64,000 nucleotides of DNA from Stenotrophomonas_A sp035629025 (GTDB lineage Bacteria; Pseudomonadota; Gammaproteobacteria; Xanthomonadales; Xanthomonadaceae). The position numbers and the translations under genes were made by a program. Of this stretch, positions 23,860 to 32,244 are shown piece by piece. Numbering within the stretch: position 1 is the first letter of the stretch; every line of letters starts with the position of its first letter. Under the pieces are notes generated by a model. It worked only from the letters and a program-made list of their open reading frames with translations. It searched no databases and was not told the DNA's origin. The DNA lies in the NCBI GenBank assembly GCA_035629025.1, contig DASPIU010000016.1:3231-67230 (forward strand), written 5' to 3'.

Positions 23860-26436
23860 ATGACCGATCCCGCCGTTACCGCCCCGCCGCCCGCACCGCA
23901 CAACGGCTGGCGCCGCGCCGTGCCGGTCGTTCTGAGCCTGGTGATCCTGGCGATGGCGCTGCGCGCGCTGTCGGCCGAGTTCAGCACGCACGGCTACGCC
24001 GCGATCCGCCATGCCTTCCACGACATCAGCGCGCGCCAGGTGGTGCTGACCCTGGTGCTGGGCCTGAGCAGCTACGCCTGCCTGGTGCTGTTTGACGCCA
24101 TCGGCCTGCAACGCAGTGGCCGCCACTTGCACCCGGCGCGCATCGGCATCACCGCCTTTCTTGCCCACACCGTCGGCCAGACGCTGGGCTTTGCCGCGCT
24201 TACCGGTGGCGCGGTGCGCCTGCGCGGCTATGGCCGGGTCGGCCTGAGCCTGGGCGAAATCGGCCAGGTCGTGCTGATGAGCACACTGGGCTTCGTCTTT
24301 GGTGCCTGGGTGCTGCTCGGTCTGGCGCTGGCGCTGGAACCGGCGGCCGCCGCGCTGGCGCTGCCGCTCAGGCCGGGCGCCGTGGCGGGCATCGGCATCG
24401 CGCTGCTGCTGGCCTTCGCGGCGATGCTGCTGGCGGTCGGTCGCAAGGGCCGCACGCTGATGCTCGGCAGCCACGCGCTGTGGCTGCCGGACTACCGCAC
24501 TGTGCTCGGCGTCACCGTGCTCAGCGTGATCGAGCTCGGCCTGGCGGCGGGCGCGCTGTACGTGCTGCTGCCGCCGATCCCCGGTACCGACTACGTCGGT
24601 TTCGTCGGGCTGTACCTGGTCGCGGTGGTGGCCGGGCTGGTGTCGACCGTGCCGGCCGGCCTGGGCGTGTTCGAGTGGAGCCTGCTCAAACTGTTGCCGG
24701 GCGTGGCGCCGGCGGCGTTGCTGGCAGCGGCACTGGTGTATCGCGTCACCTACTACGTGTTCCCGATGCTGCTGGCCACGCTGATGGCGGCGGCCTCGGG
24801 CATGCGCCGGCCGGTCAGCCGCGGCACGGTGGCCGCGCGCGCCGCATGGCTGACGTTACGACCGTGGTTGCCGCAGGTCATCGCCATTGCCGCGTTTGCA
24901 ATTGGTGCGGCGCTGGTGATCGAAGGCACGCTGCCGATGCCGCGCCGCTGGGAAGGCGTGGCGCCGTTGCCCTTGGTGGAAACCTCGCACCTGCTGGCGA
25001 GTCTGGGTGGCGTGGCCTTGCTGCTGATCGGCCAGGGCTTGCAGCGCCGCAGCCATGCGGCCTGGGCGCTGGCGCTGGCGGTATGCATTGCCCTGCCGCT
25101 GCCGGCATGGCTGCGCGGCGGCCACATGCCGGTGGCGCTGGGTGCGCTGCTGGTGGCGCTGGCGCTGTGGGTGTCGCGGCGCGAGTTCTATCGCGAAGGC
25201 GCGCTGCTCGACGAAGCCTGGTCATGGCCGTGGCTGCGCAACCTCGGCCTGGTCCTGGTGGCGACGGTGTGGCTGCTGTTCTTCGTCTACAGCCACGTCG
25301 AATACCAGCGCGAGTTGTGGTGGGAGTTCGCCACCTCGGCCAATGCACCGCGCGCCTTGCGTGCGCTGTTGCTGGTGTCGGTAGCGGTGGTCGCCTTCGG
25401 CCTGGCGCGACTTCTGCACAGCACCCGCCGCCCGCTGCCGCCGGCCGACGACGCCGCACTCGACGCGCTGGCACCGATCCTGGCGCAATGCGGCGACACC
25501 CAGGCCTGCCTGGCGCTGACCGGCGACAAGGCACTGCTGCGCGATGAAGCTGGGCGCGGCTTTGTGATGATGCAGCGCTATGGCGGCTCATTGATCTCGA
25601 TGGGCGACCCGGTCGGCCCACCGGAGGTGGTGCGCGGGCTGATCTGGCGCTTCCGCGAGGAAGCCGACCGCCTCGGCCTGCGCCCGGTGTTCTACCAGGT
25701 CGGTGATCAGCATTGGCAGACCTATCTAGACCTCGGTCTTACCCTGGTCAAGCTGGGTGAAGAAGCCGTGGTGCCGATCGCCGGCTTCCAGCTGGAAGGC
25801 CGCGAGCGCGCGGACCTGCGCCAGGCTCATAACCGTGGCAAGCGCAGCGGCCTGGCCTTCCGCGTGCTGGCCGCGGAACAGGTGCCCGACGTGCTGCCGC
25901 GGCTGGAGGAAATCTCGCGGCAATGGCTGGATGAAAAGGCTGGTGAGGAAAAGGGGTTCTCGCTCGGCAGTTTCGACCCGGCCTACCTTTCGCGTTTTCC
26001 GCTGGCGGTCGTCGAGCATGAAGGGCGCGTGGTTGCCTTTGCCAACCTGTGGTGCGCGCCGGCCGGCGGCGAGCTGTCGGTGGACCTGATGCGGCACATT
26101 GGCGACGCGCCCAAGGGCACGATGGATTATCTGTTCGTCGAGCTGTTCCTGTGGGGCGCGGCGCACGGTTACCAGCGTTTTTCGCTGGGCATGGCGCCGT
26201 TGTCGGGCCTGGCCCAGCATCGCCTGGCCGGGCGCTGGAATCGCTTTGCCAACCTGGTCGCGCGGCATGGCGAGCGCTTCTATGGTTTCAGTGGGCTGCG
26301 ACGGTTCAAGTCGAAGTTCTCGCCGCAATGGCGGCCGCGCTATTTGGTGGCACCGGGCGGCATGCACCTGCCGGCCGCCCTGCTCGATGTCACCCGACTG
26401 ATCTCGTTGGACCCGCGCCGCCGCGATCGCGATTGA
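23860..26436 (+). CDS. mprF: Phosphatidylglycerol lysyltransferase/flippase
   Basis: MprF transfers an amino acid (usually lysine) from aminoacyl-tRNA to phosphatidylglycerol and flips the product, lowering the negative charge of the membrane and giving resistance to cationic peptides. The 858-residue size is full length. The N-terminal ~590 residues hold about 14 membrane helices (flippase, including VSTVPAGLGVFEWSLLKLLP), and the C-terminal DUF2156 synthase domain contains ISMGDPVGPPEVV, KLGEEAVVPI and FSLGMAPLSGLAQHRLAGRWN. I start at 23860, since a 66-codon longer open frame is not protein-like. It faces acvB, the likely opposing hydrolase. Whether lysine or alanine is used cannot be seen. 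Confidence 0.93.
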   Translation: MTDPAVTAPPPAPHNGWRRAVPVVLSLVILAMALRALSAEFSTHGYAAIRHAFHDISARQVVLTLVLGLSSYACLVLFDAIGLQRSGRHLHPARIGITAFLAHTVGQTLGFAALTGGAVRLRGYGRVGLSLGEIGQVVLMSTLGFVFGAWVLLGLALALEPAAAALALPLRPGAVAGIGIALLLAFAAMLLAVGRKGRTLMLGSHALWLPDYRTVLGVTVLSVIELGLAAGALYVLLPPIPGTDYVGFVGLYLVAVVAGLVSTVPAGLGVFEWSLLKLLPGVAPAALLAAALVYRVTYYVFPMLLATLMAAASGMRRPVSRGTVAARAAWLTLRPWLPQVIAIAAFAIGAALVIEGTLPMPRRWEGVAPLPLVETSHLLASLGGVALLLIGQGLQRRSHAAWALALAVCIALPLPAWLRGGHMPVALGALLVALALWVSRREFYREGALLDEAWSWPWLRNLGLVLVATVWLLFFVYSHVEYQRELWWEFATSANAPRALRALLLVSVAVVAFGLARLLHSTRRPLPPADDAALDALAPILAQCGDTQACLALTGDKALLRDEAGRGFVMMQRYGGSLISMGDPVGPPEVVRGLIWRFREEADRLGLRPVFYQVGDQHWQTYLDLGLTLVKLGEEAVVPIAGFQLEGRERADLRQAHNRGKRSGLAFRVLAAEQVPDVLPRLEEISRQWLDEKAGEEKGFSLGSFDPAYLSRFPLAVVEHEGRVVAFANLWCAPAGGELSVDLMRHIGDAPKGTMDYLFVELFLWGAAHGYQRFSLGMAPLSGLAQHRLAGRWNRFANLVARHGERFYGFSGLRRFKSKFSPQWRPRYLVAPGGMHLPAALLDVTRLISLDPRRRDRD

Positions 26437-26509
26437 GTGCGGCGGCGTGCGCGCCGGAATCCGGCCGGGCGCGCTGCTTTGATGGGTGCGCTGCTCTGAT
26501 GGACGCGCT

Positions 26510-26677
26510 GTAGGAGCGGCTCTTGTGGCCTTGGGCCATCAGCCGCGACCGTGATCCGACAGCGCGCGTCTTCGCTTGTCGGGGCTGAAGCCCCTCCTAC
26601 AGGAGCGGCTGCGGCGGCCGGCCGTGATCCGACAGCTCGCGACTTCGTTCGGTCGGGGCCCAAGCCCCTCCTACAAC
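26510..26677. repeat. Double REP composite between mprF and acvB
   Basis: Two REP pairs lie side by side: TAGGAGCGGCTCTTGTGGCC...GCCATCAGCCGCGACCGTGATC with the facing GGGGCTGAAGCCCCTCCTAC, then a second, more diverged pair ending GGGGCCCAAGCCCCTCCTAC. The linker CGTGATCCGACAG occurs in both, so the whole block looks duplicated. The last arm supplies the acvB stop codon. Confidence 0.85.
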
Positions 26678-28047
26678 GCTGGCGGCGGGGTCTTGCCCAG
26701 TTCGCGCACGATCAGCTCCGCCAGCGTCGCGTAGTCGCCCTTGAAATGGTGGTCACCCGGCAACGGAAAGCGCCGCGTGGCATTGGCCGGCAACTCCGGG
26801 CACAGCGTGTCCGCGTCAGCCTCGCCATAGATGCATAGCGTGCGCGCCGGATCGAGCCGGGCAATTTCCGGAGCGATCGGCAAACCTTCGTCGTCAGAAC
26901 CCAACCAGTTGCTGACATGGAATTCGTAATCAGCCAGCTTGCCCACCGACAGCAGCGCGGTCAGCGCCAACTGCTTGCGCGTGGCCGCCGGCAGATGCGC
27001 GATGGCCGCAGGCAACACATCGGCGCCCTGCGAAAAACCGATCAGCACCAGCTTGGGCCGCTGCCAGCGATGCGCGTAGAAACGCGCGATGCGATCCAGG
27101 TCGGCGGCAAAGCCGGCCGGCGTGCGCTCGCTCCAGAAGTAGCGCAGCGAATCCACGCCGACCACCGAGATGCCGGACGCGGCGAGCTTGGCGGCGACCT
27201 GCTTGTCCAGCCCGGCCCAACCACCGTCGCCGGAAACAAAGATCGCGAAAGTATCGCCCTGCCCTTGCGCCGGCACCTCGACCACGGGCAAGCCCTGCAG
27301 ATCGGCCGGCGGCGGCGGCAGGCTGACGCCGCGCTGGCTGCCGAGCGAACGCACTGCCGCGCGCAGCCCCGGCAACAGGTCGCCATCGCTGCCGCGCTCC
27401 AGCACCCGCGCCTGGGCGACGCCGGCGACCAGATCGGGCGACGCGGGCTTGGCGCAGCGCGCACCCGGCGCGGCCTTGGCCGCCAGCCACGGCACCGGCA
27501 GCTTCGCCGCCTGCAGCGTTCCGCCCTCGCCCACGCCAGCGCCGCATACCCCGCGCGGCGGCACCGCGGCCGGGCACAGGTCATCGGTCAGCACGCCGGC
27601 CAGCACATTGGCCGGCGCCTGCGCGGCCACCGCATAGACCAGCGCCGAACCTTCGCCGTCGCCGACCAGCAGCGGCAGGCGATAGGTGGGGATGTGCAGG
27701 TAGGCCTGCACATAGCGCGAGAAGTTCTCCACGTCGCCGGAGGAGAACACGCACTTGCCCGGGTCCTTGCCCAGCACTTCATAGAGGTGGGCGGTATCGA
27801 CCATCGCCACCAGCGCGCCGTCCGCGCGCAATGCCTCGGCCTGGCGCTGGCGCGCGGCGGCGTTGCGGCGATCACCGGCAAACCACAGCACCACGCGCTG
27901 CGGCTCTTCCTGCGGCTGCAGCACCGGCACGTTCTCGAAGCGGCCATGCGAGACCTGCTGCGGCGCCGGCTCGGGGGCGGCGGTGGCGACGGGAATGGCC
28001 AGCGCCCAGGCGGCGGGCAGGACGCGGATCAGGTCACGAAGAGGCAT
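26671..28047 (-). CDS. acvB: AcvB/VirJ family protein, probable aminoacyl-phosphatidylglycerol hydrolase
   Basis: The 458-residue periplasmic protein has a signal peptide (LPAAWALAIPVATAAPEP) and two alpha/beta-hydrolase-like halves, which is the full AcvB length rather than the short VirJ form. The C-terminal half has the nucleophile motif GFSQGAD (S339), an acidic YGEADAD, and DHHFKGDY with the histidine at 433-434. In Agrobacterium, AcvB hydrolyses lysyl-phosphatidylglycerol made by a neighbouring MprF-type enzyme. Here it converges with mprF, separated by REPs. Its TAG stop lies inside a REP arm. Confidence 0.88.
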   Translation of the reverse strand: MPLRDLIRVLPAAWALAIPVATAAPEPAPQQVSHGRFENVPVLQPQEEPQRVVLWFAGDRRNAAARQRQAEALRADGALVAMVDTAHLYEVLGKDPGKCVFSSGDVENFSRYVQAYLHIPTYRLPLLVGDGEGSALVYAVAAQAPANVLAGVLTDDLCPAAVPPRGVCGAGVGEGGTLQAAKLPVPWLAAKAAPGARCAKPASPDLVAGVAQARVLERGSDGDLLPGLRAAVRSLGSQRGVSLPPPPADLQGLPVVEVPAQGQGDTFAIFVSGDGGWAGLDKQVAAKLAASGISVVGVDSLRYFWSERTPAGFAADLDRIARFYAHRWQRPKLVLIGFSQGADVLPAAIAHLPAATRKQLALTALLSVGKLADYEFHVSNWLGSDDEGLPIAPEIARLDPARTLCIYGEADADTLCPELPANATRRFPLPGDHHFKGDYATLAELIVRELGKTPPPAL

Positions 28048-28103
28048 GGGCAGGGTCGGTAGAAGAGGAAGGCGCCACCACGGCGGCGGTCATTCAAAGC
28101 AGG

Positions 28104-28286
28104 TCAGTCGGCGCCGGGATGGCGCAGACGCCATTGCGCCAGGGCCTTGCGATAGCGCTCCAGCTCGTCGGCATACAGGTCCAGCACGCACAGCGGGCAA
28201 CCGCTGCCGCAGCACTCGTCCGGGCCGGGCTCAAGCGGCGGCTCGGGACGCGGATCGTGGGCGAGGTCTGCGGCGGGATCGGGCAT
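28104..28286 (-). CDS. Small oxidoreductase-like domain protein
   Basis: This 60-residue protein has the 'oxidoreductase-like' signature PEPPLEPGPDECCGSGCP followed by CVLDLYADELERYRKALAQW. Its four cysteines (CCGSGCPLC) suggest metal or disulfide chemistry. Members occur as small stand-alone bacterial proteins and as N-terminal parts of eukaryotic proteins; the function is unknown. A GTG at 28307 would add seven residues; I prefer the ATG at 28286, but neither has a clear ribosome binding site. Confidence 0.75.
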   Translation of the reverse strand: MPDPAADLAHDPRPEPPLEPGPDECCGSGCPLCVLDLYADELERYRKALAQWRLRHPGAD

Positions 28287-28359
28287 GGCGAGGAAGGCAG
28301 GCAACACCGGGCCATTCTAGCCAGTCGCCGGGCATGCGCAGTGAGTGCGGCGCGGGTGT

Positions 28360-28977
28360 TCAGCCGATGGCGCGGCGCAGGTTGGCGCGCGCCTGTGCAT
28401 CGCAGCGCGCATGGAACCAGTCGCTGAGATAGATGCGCGGCTGCGCCAGCACGCCACGCAGAAAACGGCGGCGGTTGATGCGGTACAGAAAGCCAGGCAC
28501 GTGGTCGCGGTATTCCTTGGCGATGGCCTGGTCATAGGCGTCGAACTGCGCGGGCGACGCGGCAAGGATCGCCATGTCGCAATCGAGCATCAACGCGGCG
28601 TCCGCATCCACGTCCTGCGGGCGCAACTGGCCGTGGCGCGCGGTCAACGCGATCAGCTGGGCCACGCGCTCAAGGTCGATGTCGGCCTGCGGCCACCAGC
28701 GGGCGATGGTGGCCTTGGCCAGCTCGGCCGAGCGCGCCTCGTTGTCGCGGCGCCCGGCCTCGTGTATGGCGTCGTGGAACAGCAGGGCCAGCGCGGTTTC
28801 GCGCGGCTGCCGCCAGCCAGGGCCAGCGTCCACACCGGCGAATTCGTGCAGCACCGCTTCGATGTGGCCCCAGTGATGATAGGCGCGTGGCGGGTTGGCG
28901 TAGGCCTCACCCAGCTCGCGCCACTGGTCCGGCTGCAGGCTCAGCGGGACGAGGGCCTGGATCGAGGGCGTGTCCAT
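28360..28977 (-). CDS. HD-superfamily metal-dependent phosphohydrolase-like protein
   Basis: The 205-residue protein has the HD-type metal site spread over YHHWGHIEAVL, LALLFHDAIHE and MLDCDMAILA. The N-terminal block YANPPRAYHHWGHI and the FLYRINRRRFLRGVLAQ segment match the family sometimes mislabelled as 'NMDAR2C-like'. The substrate is not known, but (p)ppGpp- or nucleotide-type hydrolysis is typical for HD folds. It is the first of a minus-strand pair with thpR upstream. Confidence 0.82.
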   Translation of the reverse strand: MDTPSIQALVPLSLQPDQWRELGEAYANPPRAYHHWGHIEAVLHEFAGVDAGPGWRQPRETALALLFHDAIHEAGRRDNEARSAELAKATIARWWPQADIDLERVAQLIALTARHGQLRPQDVDADAALMLDCDMAILAASPAQFDAYDQAIAKEYRDHVPGFLYRINRRRFLRGVLAQPRIYLSDWFHARCDAQARANLRRAIG

Positions 28978-29016
28978 GCGCGCAGCCTAGCCGGCCGCGG
29001 CAGCGACGCCAAGCGC

Positions 29017-29622
29017 TCAGCCCTGCAGCGGCCAGCGCCCTTCTTCGCGGTACAGCGCCTCGCCGCGCACGCTGCGCAACAGCGACAGCGAGTCCACCTG
29101 CCAGGCCAGGGGCGCGGGCAAGGGCTGCGGGGTCAATCCCTGGCGGTCATAGAGCAGGGTCAGGTGCGGCGTGAACGCAGCCACGCGGCCAATGCCCTCG
29201 CGCGCCAGCGCCTGGGCCAGCTCGCGATACAGCGCTGTCACGCCAGCGATGCCGGCGCCCTCGCCCAGGGCGATGAGCGGATGTTCGCGGCGCTGTCCGC
29301 CGAAACTGCCGATGCGGTCGAAGGCCAGGGCGAACGGCGCCACCCGCAGCGACTGCGCGGCGCGTTGCGCGCCGGCCAGCAACGCCGGCGGCAGGCCGGC
29401 GTATTCGCCCAGGTAATGCAGGGTCACATGCAGGCGTTCGCGCGAGACAGCCCGCGCCGAGGGCAGCTGCGCCCGCAGCGATTGCGCCGCCGCATGCGCC
29501 GCGTCGGCCACGGCCGGCGGCGGGCACAGGGCGAAGAACAGACGCTCCAGCGGACGCGCGTCGCCGAAGCCCAGGCTCAACTGCGCCTCGGCCGAGGACA
29601 GGAACAGGAAATGCCGCTTCAT
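29017..29622 (-). CDS. thpR: RNA 2',3'-cyclic phosphodiesterase (2H family)
   Basis: ThpR (LigT) opens 2',3'-cyclic phosphates to 2'-phosphates. The 201-residue protein has the two HxTx motifs of the 2H fold, HVTLHYLGE and HLTLLYDR, and the family start LERLFFALCPPP. I use the ATG at 29622; a frame that continues upstream overlaps the divergent TPR gene region and has no family similarity. There is a 20-residue N-terminal extension before the domain. Confidence 0.9.
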   Translation of the reverse strand: MKRHFLFLSSAEAQLSLGFGDARPLERLFFALCPPPAVADAAHAAAQSLRAQLPSARAVSRERLHVTLHYLGEYAGLPPALLAGAQRAAQSLRVAPFALAFDRIGSFGGQRREHPLIALGEGAGIAGVTALYRELAQALAREGIGRVAAFTPHLTLLYDRQGLTPQPLPAPLAWQVDSLSLLRSVRGEALYREEGRWPLQG

Positions 29623-29759
29623 GCGCTCACACCGGCCGCCGCCGACGCTGGAAAGGGCGGCGGATACTAGCAGACCGGCGCCGCGTGCCGACGCCCGAAA
29701 ACCGGCATACACTGGCTCCAGCCCCACTGGCGGCGGCGCAACCGCCGCGGGAGACGCAG

Positions 29760-30941
29760 ATGGCTACGCTCATTTCCCTCGTGCTCGCCACGGCAGCCGC
29801 GACGGCCGCCGTGCCGCCGCCTGCGCCAGCGCACGCGGACATCACTGAAGTGCAGATCGATGGCGTGGCCGGCACAGATGCCACCGTACCTGCCACCGCC
29901 GACGTGGCGCCGGCGCTGCCGCCACCTTCGCCACAGACCCTGTTCGCGGTGCCGCCGGAGTTGCGGCGCCTGGTGCGGGACAAGGTCGCCTCGCATGGTT
30001 CGCGCGCCGAACGCGTACGCGCCCTGGTCCACCTGATCTTCGACGAGGACGCGCTGGCCCTGCGCTATGAAACCGTGGCCACCCACAGCGTGGCCGAGAC
30101 CTATGCGCTGCGCAGCGCCAACTGCCTGTCGTTCACGCTGTTCTTCGTGGCCCTCGCCCGCGAAGCGGACATCGACGCGCGCGCGCAGGAAGTCGGCCAG
30201 GTGCTCAGCTGGTGGCAGGACCAGCGCACGATCTACAACTTCGGCCACGTCAACGCGCAGATCCGCGTGGACGGCCGCGCCGGCACCGTCGACCTGGACG
30301 CCAGCGTGCTGATGGACAAGCGCGGGCCACGGGTCATCAGTGACGAGCGCCTGTTCGCGCACTACTACAACAACCGCGGCAGCGAGCTGATGGCCGCCAA
30401 CCAGAACGGCGCGGCGCGGCAGTATTACGAACAGGCGTTGCGCATGGACAGCACCCTGCCCAACATCTGGAACAACCTGGGCGTGCTGGAGGCGCGCGAA
30501 GGCCACCTGGACGCGGCGGCCAAGGCCTACGCGCAGGCGCTGCGGCTCAACCCCTCGCATGTGGCCAGTCTCTCCAACTCGATGAATCTGTATCGCCGCC
30601 TGGGCGACACCGCCAACGCCGATGCGATCCTGCGCCGGCTCGACGAGATCCGCGCGGTGGACCCGTTCTACCAGTTCATGGCCGGGCGCCAGGCCGAAAG
30701 CGGCGGCCACTACGACAAGGCGATCGCCCACTACCGTCGCGCGATTTCTCTCTACCCCAGCGCGCATCAGTTCCACTTCGGCCTGGCCCGGGTCTACTTC
30801 CTCAACGGCAACAGCCGCCTGGCCGAACGTGAGATGCGCCGCGCCCGCGACCTGGGTCCGGAGAACGACCGCACCCGTTACCAGGCAAAACTCGAAGGCC
30901 TGCAACGGCTGGAGCGCTCCGGCGCGCTCAGCGCGCACTGA
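29760..30941 (+). CDS. Exported transglutaminase-like plus TPR protein
   Basis: The 393-residue protein has a short signal-like N-terminus (TLISLVLATAAATAA), a Pro/Ala linker, a transglutaminase-like core with C122 (RSANCLSFTLFF), H163 (YNFGHVNAQI) and D178 (TVDLDAS), and then about five TPR repeats (for example PNIWNNLGVLEAREGHLDAA). The Cys-His-Asp order matches the catalytic triad of the fold, so enzymatic activity is possible. TPRs suggest a protein partner. GGGAG lies before the ATG at 29760; an upstream in-frame ATG at 29685 is less likely. A -10-like TACACT is at 29708-29713. Confidence 0.8.
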   Translation: MATLISLVLATAAATAAVPPPAPAHADITEVQIDGVAGTDATVPATADVAPALPPPSPQTLFAVPPELRRLVRDKVASHGSRAERVRALVHLIFDEDALALRYETVATHSVAETYALRSANCLSFTLFFVALAREADIDARAQEVGQVLSWWQDQRTIYNFGHVNAQIRVDGRAGTVDLDASVLMDKRGPRVISDERLFAHYYNNRGSELMAANQNGAARQYYEQALRMDSTLPNIWNNLGVLEAREGHLDAAAKAYAQALRLNPSHVASLSNSMNLYRRLGDTANADAILRRLDEIRAVDPFYQFMAGRQAESGGHYDKAIAHYRRAISLYPSAHQFHFGLARVYFLNGNSRLAEREMRRARDLGPENDRTRYQAKLEGLQRLERSGALSAH

Positions 30942-31042
30942 GCGCGCGGAAAGCAGTTTCCTGAGACTGCAACGCGAATGCATGTCACCGGCACGCGGCC
31001 GGCGGGCATCATGGCACTCCCCCCTTGCAGAGTGCCTCCCCC

Positions 31043-32149
31043 ATGGCTGACTCCCACGTTTCGACCGCAAAACTGTTCACCCCGACCATGCTGGGCGCGA
31101 TCCCGCTGGCCAACCGCATCGTGATGGCTCCGCTCACCCGCAACCGTGCGGTCGCCGGGCAAGTGCCCAATCCCCTCGCCATCGAGTACTACGCCCAGCG
31201 CGCCAGCGCCGGCCTGATCGTGGCCGAGGGCACGCAGATCAACCCGCTGGGCCAGGGCTATCTGGATACTCCGGGCATCTACAGCGCCGCGCAGATTGAA
31301 GGCTGGAAGCGTGTGACCGAAGCCGTACACGCGCGCGGCGGGCGCATCGTCGTGCAGTTGTGGCACGTGGGACGGATTTCCCACACCAGCCTGCTGCCCC
31401 CGGGGCAGGTGCCGGTGGCGCCGAGTGCGCTGCGTGCCAACGCCAAGACCTTCACCGCGAAGGGCTTCGAGGAAGTTTCCGCGCCGCGCGCGCTGGCGCT
31501 GGACGAGATCCCCGCGTTGCTCGCCGACTACGCCCGCGCCGCGCGCAACGCCATCGAGGCTGGCTTCGACGGGGTCGAGGTGCATGCGGCCAACGGTTAT
31601 CTGATCGACCAGTTCCTGCGCGACGGCAGCAACCACCGCGACGACGCCTACGGCGGCAGCATCGAGAACCGTACCCGCCTGCTCGCCGAAGTGATGCAGG
31701 CGGTGGCCGCCGAGATCGGCGCTGAGCGCAGCGGCGTGCGTCTGTCGCCGGTGACCCCGGTCAACGACGCGCACGACAGCCAGCCACAGGCGCTGTTCGA
31801 GCGCGCGGTCGAGCGCCTGGATGCGATCGGCGGGCTGGCTTTCGTGCACGTCATCGAGGGCGCCACCGGCGGCCCGCGCGATGTCGCGCCGTTCGACTTC
31901 GCCGCGCTGCGGGCGAAATTCCGTGGCGCATGGATTGCCAACAATGGCTACGACAAGGCGATGGCCGAACAGGCGATCGCCTCCGGCTACGCCGACGCGG
32001 TGGCCTTCGGCCGCGCCTACATCGCCAATCCCGATCTGGTCGAGCGCCTGCGCCTCGATGCACCGCTCAACGAGCTCGATGCCGCCACGCTGTATGGCGG
32101 TGGTGCGAAGGGTTATGCGGACTATCCGACGCTGGCGCAGGCGGGCTGA
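31043..32149 (+). CDS. Old Yellow Enzyme family ene-reductase
   Basis: The 368-residue FMN-dependent, NAD(P)H-using protein reduces activated alkenes or nitro compounds. It has the OYE marks LANRIVMAPLTRNRA, GLIVAEGTQINPLGQG, VVQLWHVGR, VEVHAANGYLIDQFL (substrate His/Asn), DAYGGSIENRTR and the FMN-phosphate region ANNGYD/DAVAFGRAYIANP. I start at the ATG at 31043, since the longer frame begins with TTG and adds only six residues. It belongs to the NemA/alkene reductase branch. The natural substrate is unknown. Confidence 0.92.
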   Translation: MADSHVSTAKLFTPTMLGAIPLANRIVMAPLTRNRAVAGQVPNPLAIEYYAQRASAGLIVAEGTQINPLGQGYLDTPGIYSAAQIEGWKRVTEAVHARGGRIVVQLWHVGRISHTSLLPPGQVPVAPSALRANAKTFTAKGFEEVSAPRALALDEIPALLADYARAARNAIEAGFDGVEVHAANGYLIDQFLRDGSNHRDDAYGGSIENRTRLLAEVMQAVAAEIGAERSGVRLSPVTPVNDAHDSQPQALFERAVERLDAIGGLAFVHVIEGATGGPRDVAPFDFAALRAKFRGAWIANNGYDKAMAEQAIASGYADAVAFGRAYIANPDLVERLRLDAPLNELDAATLYGGGAKGYADYPTLAQAG

Positions 32150-32244
32150 AGCCACAGGCAGGCGCGGTGCCGGCCGAAGTCACGCGCTGACGGCCGGCCC
32201 ACCTGCTTTGCTAGGATCGCCGCGACCGCCGCGGAGATCCGCCC

